Assembly (NCBI RefSeq): GCF_900177725.1
Contig: NZ_FXAT01000006.1
Coordinates: 62,001 to 126,000 of the forward strand
Origin: Paraburkholderia susongensis
Lineage (GTDB): Bacteria; Pseudomonadota; Gammaproteobacteria; Burkholderiales; Burkholderiaceae
Reading direction: 5' to 3'
Length of the DNA: 64,000 bases
Part shown: piece after piece, positions 57,427 to 64,000 of the stretch
How positions within the stretch are numbered: position 1 is the stretch's first letter
How the letters are laid out: each line of letters begins with the position of its first letter
Made by a program: the position numbers and the translations under genes
The notes under the pieces: generated by a model
Databases searched by the model: none
What the model was told of the DNA's origin: nothing
What the model saw: only the letters and a program-made list of their open reading frames with translations

Positions 57427-57986
57427 ACTCGATCCTGCCGATCGGCACGCCATCGCTGCGCGACATGGCAGCGCCCGTCACCGATTTGAGCGACCCCGCT
57501 GTCATCGCCGAAGCGGCTGCCCTGGGAGACGCGTTACGCGCTTTTCGCGCCGAGCATGGCTTCGGACGCGCCATCGCAGCGCCTCAGATAGGCATACGCA
57601 AACGCATGATCGGGCTCGCGCTGCCCGGCTGGCCCGAGATAATCGTCAATCCCGAAATCGTCTGGCAGAGCGACGAACGCATGACGCTTTGGGACGATTG
57701 CATGTGCTTTCCCGACATGCTCGTGCGCGTCGAGCGCTTCGCTTCGATTTCGGTGCGCTTCACCGATCTCGCCGGCGTGGTGCATCTGAGGGAACGCCTG
57801 AGCCGGGCAAACGCCGAGTTGCTGCAGCACGAGATCGACCATCTGGACGGGACACTTTCGTTCGACCGCGCGGTAGGGGCCAACCCGTTCGTGCACCGCA
57901 GCGTCTTCGAAGCAGCCCGCGTCGACTTTGCACGCAAAGTCGACTATTTTCCCAACTTGCATGAGATCCTTCATGACCCAACCTGA
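57423..57986 (+). CDS. peptide deformylase-like metallohydrolase
   Basis: A 187-aa peptide-deformylase family protein. Motif 1 is GRAIAAPQIG (Gln55), motif 3 is LLQHEIDHLDG (His136, Glu137, His140). Motif 2, normally EGCLS, reads DDCMCFPD, keeping only the metal-binding Cys93. That divergence, and co-translation with a binding protein upstream and an aminotransferase downstream, argue against the housekeeping role of deformylating nascent Met. A catabolic N-formyl-amino-acid or amide hydrolase is more likely, by inference. The start at 57423 overlaps the binding-protein stop; the end overlaps the aminotransferase start by 14 bp. Confidence 0.85.
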   Translation: MNSILPIGTPSLRDMAAPVTDLSDPAVIAEAAALGDALRAFRAEHGFGRAIAAPQIGIRKRMIGLALPGWPEIIVNPEIVWQSDERMTLWDDCMCFPDMLVRVERFASISVRFTDLAGVVHLRERLSRANAELLQHEIDHLDGTLSFDRAVGANPFVHRSVFEAARVDFARKVDYFPNLHEILHDPT

Positions 57987-58920
57987 CGTGGGACGCATCG
58001 ACGGCCTGACCTACCCGCACGGCGTCGCCTATATGGCCGGACATTTCCTTCCCATGTCCGAGGCGCGCATCTCGGTGCTCGACTGGGGCCTTCTGCATTC
58101 TGACGTGACGTACGACACCGTGCACGTCTGGGACGGCAAGTTCTTCCGCCTGGACCTGCACATCGAACGCTTTCGCCGCTCGCTTGCCAAACTGCGCCTT
58201 GACGTGCCGCACGACGACGACACGCTGCGCGACATTCTCGTCGAGTGCGTGCGGCGCTCGGGACATCGCAACGCATATGTCGAGATGCTCTGCACGCGCG
58301 GCATCTCGCCGACATTCAGCCGCGATCCGCGCGAGGCGATCAACCAATTCGTCGCGTTCGCCGTGCCGTACGGTTCCGTGGCTGACGCTCGCCAGCTCGA
58401 GGAAGGCCTGCATTTGCACCTGATCGACAGCGTGCGGCGCATTCCGCCTGAGTCGGTCGATCCGCAGATCAAGAATTATCACTGGCTCGACCTGGTGACT
58501 GCGCAGTTCCACGGTTTCGACGCCGGTGCGGAAACAGTTGTCATCAAGGACATGGATGGAAATATCGCTGAAGGCCCGGGCTTCAACATCTTTGCCGTCA
58601 GGGACGGCGCACTCTATACGCCCGAGCGCGGCGTGCTGCATGGCATCACGCGCCGCACCGTATTCGACATCGCCGCGCAAGAGGGTTTTGCCGTGAATGC
58701 AGGCGCAGTGAACGAAGCACAGCTACGTGACGCGGACGAGATCTTCATTACCTCGACGGCGGGCGGCGTCATGCCGGTTTCACGCCTGAACGGCACGCCG
58801 GTCGGTAACTGCCGGCCTGGCGAGATCACTCAGGCGATCTTCCGTATTTACTGGGCGTGGCACAACGATCCGGCCTACACGCTAGCGGTCAATTACGACG
58901 GAGACGATCATGCCCGATGA
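57973..58920 (+). CDS. class IV PLP-dependent aminotransferase (branched-chain/D-amino-acid type)
   Basis: A 315-aa fold-type IV aminotransferase. It has the opening GVAYMAGHFLPMSEARISVLDWGLLHSDVTYDTVHVW, the PLP Lys in DPQIKNYHWLDLV, the cofactor Glu in GNIAEGPGFNIFAV and FITSTAGGVMPVSRL near the end. These are the IlvE/Dat family signatures. It removes an amino group from an amino acid to give a 2-oxo acid. The start ATG 57973 overlaps the deformylase-like gene by 14 bp. Together the three genes look like a route for uptake, deformylation and transamination of an amino-acid derivative. Confidence 0.92.
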   Translation: MTQPDVGRIDGLTYPHGVAYMAGHFLPMSEARISVLDWGLLHSDVTYDTVHVWDGKFFRLDLHIERFRRSLAKLRLDVPHDDDTLRDILVECVRRSGHRNAYVEMLCTRGISPTFSRDPREAINQFVAFAVPYGSVADARQLEEGLHLHLIDSVRRIPPESVDPQIKNYHWLDLVTAQFHGFDAGAETVVIKDMDGNIAEGPGFNIFAVRDGALYTPERGVLHGITRRTVFDIAAQEGFAVNAGAVNEAQLRDADEIFITSTAGGVMPVSRLNGTPVGNCRPGEITQAIFRIYWAWHNDPAYTLAVNYDGDDHAR

Positions 58921-58985
58921 CGCGTTTGCGCCTCCGGCTCGACGCGCGCCAGCAAGCGCTGACGACAACGATTCCTGCTCTTCCG

Positions 58986-59005
58986 AAAGCGTGTTCACAC
59001 GCTTT
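58986..59005. terminator. bidirectional hairpin after the aminotransferase gene
   Basis: AAAGCGTG-TTCA-CACGCTTT is a perfect 8-bp stem with a 4-base loop, bounded by A and T runs on both sides. It lies 65 bp after the aminotransferase stop and overlaps the last codons of the convergent LysR gene. Confidence 0.6.
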
Positions 59006-59912
59006 GAGCATCGAGCATTCCCACCTGCCGCGTCCAGTCAAGCCATGCTCGAGTAGCCGCAGAAAAACGGCGACCGGCGCGCACGAACAGGCGCGCTCTC
59101 GCGCCTTCGAACACGGCGTTGGTCGTGCGCCGCGCGATCAGCGTGCCATTCGCCAGTTCCGGCCCCACCGAAAAGGCCGACATGAAGGTCACGCCCAATC
59201 CCATCGAGACGAACTGCTTAAGCGCCTCGATCGAATTCGCAGTGAACGCCGGCTCGAGCCGAATACCCTCGATGGCTGCCGCCTGTTGGGTCAAAGAGCC
59301 GAGGCCCGTGCCGTCACGGGCCAAGGCGAGCGGAAATTGCGCAGCATCGGCGAGCGACACGCTCCCCGCGTGGCGCTCGAGCGGGTGACCCGCCGCGGCA
59401 ATGGCGCAAATCGGCTGATGCCGTTCTCCCACCACACGCACGGCGGGATGCGGCGGTGGACACGTGGTCAGTCCAACATGCGCGCGATCGTCGATCACCC
59501 GCGCGACCACGTCGTCCGCATCGGTGGCTTCGAGATGCACATGAACACCGGGATAGCGCTCACAGAAGCCTCGCAGCACATTCGACATCAGTTCGTTGAT
59601 GAAGCCCGGGCCCGTTACGATCGACAGATCTCCGCGCTCCAGACCGAGCAGTTCGTCGAGCCGCAGACGCAACGCCTCCTCTGAAACACGCCGCTCCTCG
59701 CAGACTTCGAGCACGAGCCGGCCGCCATCGGTAGGCGCGACACCGCGCCCGCGCCGCTCGACGAGCGTGACGTTCAGCTCCTTTTCCAGCAACTGGATCT
59801 GCCTGCTGATTACCGAGGCCTCGACTCCGAGCCGCTCGGCCGCCGCACGCATGGAACCGGCGGTCATTGCTTCGTAAAAATAGTGCAGGCGTCGCTCGTT
59901 CAAGCCAGCCAT
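58995..59912 (-). CDS. LysR family transcriptional regulator
   Basis: A 305-aa LysR regulator. The helix-turn-helix is RRLHYFYEAMTAGSMRAAAE followed by RLGVEASVISRQIQLLEKEL, and the effector domain starts at LERGDLSIVTGPGFINELMS. ATG 59912 gives the standard opening. It is divergent from the MFS transporter gene with a 156-bp intergenic region that holds a T-N11-A box, so it probably controls the MFS-M81-RidA-oxidoreductase genes. Confidence 0.93.
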   Translation of the reverse strand: MAGLNERRLHYFYEAMTAGSMRAAAERLGVEASVISRQIQLLEKELNVTLVERRGRGVAPTDGGRLVLEVCEERRVSEEALRLRLDELLGLERGDLSIVTGPGFINELMSNVLRGFCERYPGVHVHLEATDADDVVARVIDDRAHVGLTTCPPPHPAVRVVGERHQPICAIAAAGHPLERHAGSVSLADAAQFPLALARDGTGLGSLTQQAAAIEGIRLEPAFTANSIEALKQFVSMGLGVTFMSAFSVGPELANGTLIARRTTNAVFEGARARLFVRAGRRFSAATRAWLDWTRQVGMLDAQSV

Positions 59913-59932
59913 GTGCCCTCACCCGCCTTAGC

Positions 59933-59949
59933 GTTGACTAAATGACAAC
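59933..59949. promoter_or_regulatory. LysR-type T-N11-A box
   Basis: GTTG-ACTAAATGA-CAAC, with the T-N11-A spacing inside TTGACTAAATGACAA, lies 20 bp upstream of the LysR start (59912) and 119 bp before the MFS start (60069). It is a likely autoregulatory and activation site. A second looser repeat, TGAAA-N8-TTTCA, is at 59993-60010. Confidence 0.45.
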
Positions 59950-60068
59950 ACCATTTTACGAAACCATGCATTGATTGCAACATTTCGGCTACTGAAACTC
60001 GCCTCTTTCATGATGAGCACTTTTGCATCCGCGACCTCATCGCTCCTCTTTCCACACACGAGACAAGC

Positions 60069-61382
60069 ATGCAACCTGCGTCCCTTCCCGCGCAACTCGA
60101 TCCGCAGCTCGCCGTCACCGAGCGCGATGTCGACGCGCTCTATCGCCGCATCGGTTTGCGTCTGCTGCCGCTGCTCGCGCTGTCGTACATGCTCGCGTAC
60201 ATGGACCGGGTGAACATCAGCTTCGCCAAGGCGCAGATGCAGGCACACATCGGACTGAGCGAATCTGCGTATGGCTTCGCCGCCGGCGTGTTCTTCATCG
60301 GCTATGTGATTTTCGAGGTGCCGAGCAATCTCCTGCTCGTGAAGATCGGCGCGAGGCGCACCCTCTCGCGCATCATGGTCCTGTGGGGCATCGCGTCCGC
60401 CTCGATGCTGTTCGTACGCGAACCGCACACGTTCTATGCGCTGCGCTTCCTGCTCGGCGTGTTCGAAGCCGGCTTCGGACCCGGGCTGCTGTATTACCTC
60501 ACGCTGTGGTACGGGCCTAAGCGACGGGCGCGTGTGATGGCCTATCTGCTGCTTGCGTCACCGGTGGCGGGCATCATCGGCGGCCCGCTGTCGACGCTAA
60601 TCATGACTTCGCTCGATGGCGTGGCCGGGCTCTGGGGCTGGCAATGGCTGTTTCTCGTTGAGGGTACGCCTTGCGTGCTGATCGGTATCCTGCTCTTTTT
60701 CGTGCTCGACGACGGGCCGCAGCACGCACGCTGGCTCAGCGCAAAAGACAGGCAGCTCGTAGCGCGCGAGGTGAGCGGCGAAAAAGCGGCGCGGCATAGC
60801 GGACTTGCCGGCGTGGCGCGGGATTGGCGTGTGTATGCACTGTCGTTCAGTTACTTCTGCATGATTAGCGGCCTGTACGCCATCAGCTTCTGGCTGCCGA
60901 CGCTCTTGCGCGCCGTCGGTGTCACGCGCCCTCTCGCCATCGGCTTCCTTGCCGCGCTGCCTTATATCGCCGCTGTCATCACGATGGTCAGCGTCGCGAT
61001 CCATTCGGACCGCTCGGGCGAACAGCGTTGGCATAGCAGTATCAGTTGCCTGATCGCGGCGGCGCTGCTGTTCGTGACGGCGTCGAACCTGCACAACGTG
61101 GCGGTCGCACTCCCGGCGTTAGTCGTCGCGACCGGCGCGATCTACGCCGGCTACACCGTGTTCTGGGCAATCCCGGCCAACTATCTGAAAGGGGCCGCCG
61201 CGGCGGGCGGATTGGCTTTCATCAACAGCGTGGGGCTGATCGGCGGTTTCGTCAGTCCGCTCATCATCGGCCGGATCAAGGACGCCACCGGCTCGCTGCA
61301 AGCGGGTCTTTCGGTGATCGCCGCGCTGCTGGCGCTCGGAGCGGTCATGCTCGCGTGCAATCGTGTCGGTAATGAACGCTGA
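60069..61382 (+). CDS. MFS transporter, anion:cation symporter (ACS) family
   Basis: A 437-aa permease with about twelve membrane segments. The ACS-type first block is LPLLALSYMLAYMDRVNISFAKAQM, then YVIFEVPSNLLLVKIGARRTLSRIMVLWGI and FGPGLLYYLTLWYGPKRRARVMAYLL. The family imports organic anions such as tartrate, hexuronates, phthalate or small peptides with protons. It heads a plus-strand run with M81, RidA and oxidoreductase genes, so its substrate is presumably what those enzymes process. Confidence 0.93.
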   Translation: MQPASLPAQLDPQLAVTERDVDALYRRIGLRLLPLLALSYMLAYMDRVNISFAKAQMQAHIGLSESAYGFAAGVFFIGYVIFEVPSNLLLVKIGARRTLSRIMVLWGIASASMLFVREPHTFYALRFLLGVFEAGFGPGLLYYLTLWYGPKRRARVMAYLLLASPVAGIIGGPLSTLIMTSLDGVAGLWGWQWLFLVEGTPCVLIGILLFFVLDDGPQHARWLSAKDRQLVAREVSGEKAARHSGLAGVARDWRVYALSFSYFCMISGLYAISFWLPTLLRAVGVTRPLAIGFLAALPYIAAVITMVSVAIHSDRSGEQRWHSSISCLIAAALLFVTASNLHNVAVALPALVVATGAIYAGYTVFWAIPANYLKGAAAAGGLAFINSVGLIGGFVSPLIIGRIKDATGSLQAGLSVIAALLALGAVMLACNRVGNER

Positions 61383-61424
61383 TCGGACTCCGACCTGTTC
61401 CTTCCATCTATGTCTGGAGATTTC

Positions 61425-62879
61425 ATGCGCGTATTTTCCGCTGCGCTTGCCACAGAAACCAACACGTTCGGCCCGATGCCGACCGATATTCTTTCGTTCC
61501 ACGAACGAACCTACTTCCGTGCCGGTGAGCATCCCGATGCGATGCAGATGCACAGCGGCCCGCTGTGGGCGGCCCGGCAGATCGGCCGGGAGCGCGGATG
61601 GACCCTGATAGAAGGCCTGGTTGCCGCGGCCGTGCCAAACGGCATCGTCACGCGCAACGCGTACGAGACCTTGCGCAATGAGCTGCTGAACGATTTGCGT
61701 CGAGCGTTGCCTGTCGACATCGTGCTGCTGGGTCTGCACGGTGCAATGGTCGCCGATGGCTACGACGATTGCGAAGGCGATCTACTCGCGCGCGTGCGAG
61801 AAATCGTCGGCACGGATACGGTGATTGGCGCGACGCTCGATTCGCACACGCATCTGAGCAAATGCATGACGGAGAACGCCGATCTGATGATCTGGTGGAA
61901 GGAATATCCGCACACCGACATTCTCGATCGCGCCGTCGAACTCGTCGAGTTGTGCGCGGCGACGCGCGCGGGTCAAATTACGCCGCACGCAGCGGTTGCG
62001 GACACCGGCATGATCGCGGTGTTGCACACGACGCGATCGCCGGCCAGCGACTTCGTCGCGCGCGCGAAGGCACTCGAACGCCGTGAAGAGGTGTTGTCGG
62101 TGTCGATCGTGCATGGGTTTCCATGGGGCGACACGCCTGACATGGGCACCAAAGTGGTGATCTATACCGATGCGCGGCTCGATCGCGACGGCAGTACGGG
62201 CCGCGCGCTGGCCCGCGCCTTTGCAGACGATCTGTGGGCCGCACGCGAGCAATTCGAACCGGCGTTGCCCGGCATCGATGACGCCTTCGATCTGGCCGAG
62301 AGCACCTCCGGCACCGTGGTGCTCGCCGACGGTGCGGACAACTCCGGTGGCGGCGCGCCGAGCGACTCGACATTTATCCTGCGCAGACTGTTTGAACGCA
62401 AGATGACGGGCGCGTGTCTCGGGCCGCTCTGGGATCCGGGCGCCGTACGGCTCGCCTTCGCGGCGGGCGAAGGTGCGACGCTGCCGCTGCGCGTAGGCGG
62501 CAAGATTAGCCCCCTCTCCGGTGATCCGGTAGATGCGGTCTGGCGCGTGTGCGCGCTCAAGCGCGGCATGATGATGAGCGGCCTCGCCGGCACACCGGCG
62601 AAGCTCGGCGACTGCGCACTGATCGAAAGCGCGGGCGTCGAAGTAGTCATTACCAGCCTGCGCTGCCAGGCGTTCAGTGTCGATCTCTTCACGCAGCTCG
62701 GCTGCGATCCCGCAACGCGGCGCTTCGTCATACTTAAATCGTCGCAGCATTTCTATGCCGCGTATGCACCGATAGCCAGCAGGGTGATTTACGTGGCCGC
62801 ACGCGGCGTAGTGGCTCATGACCTGTCGACATTGCCATTCCGCAAGATCTCACGTCCCAAATGGCCGTTGGACCGCTGA
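61425..62879 (+). CDS. M81 family metallopeptidase-like protein (MlrC-like)
   Basis: A 484-aa protein of the M81/MlrC family. The opening VFSAALATETNTFGPMPTDI and the block DIVLLGLHGAMVADGYDDCEGDLLARVREIVG are characteristic, as are ATLDSHTHLSKCM and GDTPDMGTKVV. The candidate zinc residues are in LGLHGAMV (His), the DSHTHLS pair and the acid residues near them. MlrC degrades linearised microcystin, but most homologues sit in amidohydrolase or amino-acid catabolic operons with unknown substrates. ATG 61425 follows CTGGAGA; the ATG at 61410 overlaps that ribosome site. Confidence 0.92.
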   Translation: MRVFSAALATETNTFGPMPTDILSFHERTYFRAGEHPDAMQMHSGPLWAARQIGRERGWTLIEGLVAAAVPNGIVTRNAYETLRNELLNDLRRALPVDIVLLGLHGAMVADGYDDCEGDLLARVREIVGTDTVIGATLDSHTHLSKCMTENADLMIWWKEYPHTDILDRAVELVELCAATRAGQITPHAAVADTGMIAVLHTTRSPASDFVARAKALERREEVLSVSIVHGFPWGDTPDMGTKVVIYTDARLDRDGSTGRALARAFADDLWAAREQFEPALPGIDDAFDLAESTSGTVVLADGADNSGGGAPSDSTFILRRLFERKMTGACLGPLWDPGAVRLAFAAGEGATLPLRVGGKISPLSGDPVDAVWRVCALKRGMMMSGLAGTPAKLGDCALIESAGVEVVITSLRCQAFSVDLFTQLGCDPATRRFVILKSSQHFYAAYAPIASRVIYVAARGVVAHDLSTLPFRKISRPKWPLDR

Positions 62880-62940
62880 GCACCGTGTATGCTAGCTGGC
62901 CGCCCTCGTTCTTCTCTCTTGCTCTTCTAAAAAACTACCG

Positions 62941-63294
62941 ATGAATAATCCGATTAAACGACTCCAAACCAACGCCCGTATGAGCCAGGTGGTAATCGCC
63001 AATGGCATCGCCTATCTGTCAGGCCAGGTGGCCGATACGGCGGGCGCGGCAATCGAAATGCAGACCACGGAGATTCTTTCGCGCATCGACACATTGCTCG
63101 CATCGGCGGGCTGCGACAGGACGGGACTGCTAACGGCAAACGTATGGCTTAGCGATCCAAAGCATTTCGATGCATTCAACGCAGTCTGGGATAACTGGGT
63201 GGGAGACGGGCATGCCCCGACGCGCGCCTGCGTGACCGCTCTGCTGATGAAGCCCGGGCTCGATGTCGAAGTGGCTGTCACCGCGCTCGTCTGA
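62941..63294 (+). CDS. RidA family protein
   Basis: A 117-aa RidA/YjgF-like protein with RMSQVVIANGIAYLSGQVADTAG, QTTEILSRIDTLLASAG and LTANVWLSDPKHFDAFNAVWDNWVGDGHAPTRACV, including the active-site Arg before ACV. Such proteins hydrolyse reactive enamines or imines released by amino-acid dehydrogenases and PLP enzymes. It directly precedes a DadA-like oxidoreductase gene, a pairing that supports clearing imine products. It is distinct from the 2-aminomuconate deaminase at 14979. Confidence 0.92.
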   Translation: MNNPIKRLQTNARMSQVVIANGIAYLSGQVADTAGAAIEMQTTEILSRIDTLLASAGCDRTGLLTANVWLSDPKHFDAFNAVWDNWVGDGHAPTRACVTALLMKPGLDVEVAVTALV

Positions 63295-63352
63295 TGGGCG
63301 GCACACAACATCAATACCTTGCGTGGCACGAGTACAAAAAGGAAATGATTGG

Positions 63353-64000
63353 ATGAAGTTCGATACAGTCGTGCTGGGCGGCGGCATCGTCGGCGTCTCG
63401 GTGGCCGTGCATTTGCAGCGGCGGGGCCTGTCTGTTGCGCTTGTCGATCGCAAGGCGCCGGGAAATGAAACATCATTTGGCAATGCCGGCTTGATTCAGC
63501 GCGAAGGCGTTTATCCATATGCATTCCCGCGCGATCTCGCCTCGCTTGCGCGTTACGCGTCAAATCGCGCAACCGATGTCCGCTATCACCCGGCCGCGAT
63601 GCCCAGATTGTTGCCGTTTCTTTACCGCTATTGGCACAACTCGCGCGACGACCGGCACACGCGGATCGCGCGAGCGTATTCGACACTCATCGAGCATTGC
63701 CTCACCGAACACCACGACCTGATTGAAGCGTCGAACGCGCAGGAGCTATTGCGCACGGGCGGCTGGACAAAGGTATTCCGCACGAGCCGGGTGATGGATA
63801 AAGCGGTCGCGGAGGCACAACGCTGGCGCTCGGAATATAACGTCGAATATGAAGTATTGGATCGCACCGCGCTGCGCGCGTCCGAACCGGCGCTGAGCGA
63901 CACGTTGGTGGGCGGCGTGCGCTACACGTCCTCGCAATCGGTCAGCGACCCGAGCCGGCTCGTCACCGCGTATGCACGCCTTTTCGAAAGTCTGGGAGGA
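63353..64000 (+). CDS. FAD-dependent oxidoreductase, DadA-like (3' truncated by window end)
   Basis: The first 216 codons of a DAO-family flavoprotein. The FAD dinucleotide-binding motif VVLGGGIVGVSVAVHLQRRG is at residues 6-25, followed by the DadA-like ETSFGNAGLIQREGVYPYAFP (ribityl/phosphate-binding loop) and SDPSRLVTAYARL. It probably oxidises a D-amino acid or secondary amine to an imino acid, which the RidA protein upstream would hydrolyse. ATG 63353 follows a GGA-rich stretch. The gene continues beyond position 64000. Confidence 0.9.
   Translation, partial: MKFDTVVLGGGIVGVSVAVHLQRRGLSVALVDRKAPGNETSFGNAGLIQREGVYPYAFPRDLASLARYASNRATDVRYHPAAMPRLLPFLYRYWHNSRDDRHTRIARAYSTLIEHCLTEHHDLIEASNAQELLRTGGWTKVFRTSRVMDKAVAEAQRWRSEYNVEYEVLDRTALRASEPALSDTLVGGVRYTSSQSVSDPSRLVTAYARLFESLGG

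Overview
The window looks like chromosomal DNA of a Burkholderiaceae bacterium, probably Paraburkholderia or a close relative. The GC content is high, the Gram-negative porins are of the Burkholderia type, and catabolic operons, LysR regulators and ABC transporters are very dense. No rRNA, tRNA, CRISPR array, insertion sequence or phage gene is visible.

Positions 1-10839 hold an aromatic-catabolism cluster under an IclR regulator. It contains the tail of a nitrate/taurine-type ABC transporter, a class II aldolase, a D-2-hydroxyacid dehydrogenase, a flavin reductase, a NicX-like ring-cleavage dioxygenase, an acyl-CoA-dehydrogenase-like flavoprotein without the usual catalytic Glu, an alpha/beta hydrolase, a NIPSNAP protein, a 2-aminobenzoate-CoA-ligase-like enzyme and a porin. 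I do not recognise this combination as a described pathway. It is the best candidate here for a new route, probably for an amino- or N-heteroaromatic acid.

Positions 11014-33141 carry a complete 3-hydroxyanthranilate meta-cleavage pathway in two blocks. Block 1 (13466-17167) has the AMS dehydrogenase, 2-aminomuconate deaminase, 3-hydroxyanthranilate dioxygenase and ACMS decarboxylase, followed by a LivKHMGF-type transporter and a kynurenine-formamidase-like hydrolase. Block 2 (28135-32040, minus strand) has the tautomerase, 2-oxopentenoate hydratase, oxalocrotonate decarboxylase, acetaldehyde dehydrogenase and hydroxyoxovalerate aldolase. Together they take 3-hydroxyanthranilate to pyruvate and acetyl-CoA. 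Between the blocks lie a LysR gene, a lipoprotein, a phospholipase C and an RNase A-like toxin/immunity pair. The toxin pair is flanked by duplicated terminator sequence and a diverged fragment of the aldolase gene.

Positions 33239-36717 are an osmoprotectant (OpuC/YehZYXW-type) ABC system. Positions 37660-43065 are a P-type ATPase, a Na/Pi cotransporter and a PPK2, which form a phosphate/polyphosphate/ion module. Positions 43133-45052 encode a secreted propeller-like protein. Positions 45499-54188 form a minus-strand unit with a dipeptide-type ABC transporter, an AtuA-like/DUF4387 pair, a near-consensus sigma-54 promoter and a sigma-54 activator that has no sensor domain.

Positions 54691-55253 are a ccdAB toxin-antitoxin pair with a strong palindromic operator. 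From 55690 to the end lies amino-acid-type metabolism: an Lrp regulator divergent from a co-translated binding protein, a deformylase-like hydrolase and a class IV aminotransferase, then LysR, MFS, M81 peptidase-like, RidA and DadA-like genes. The last gene runs off the window. All functions are read from sequence motifs and remembered families; no database search was run.
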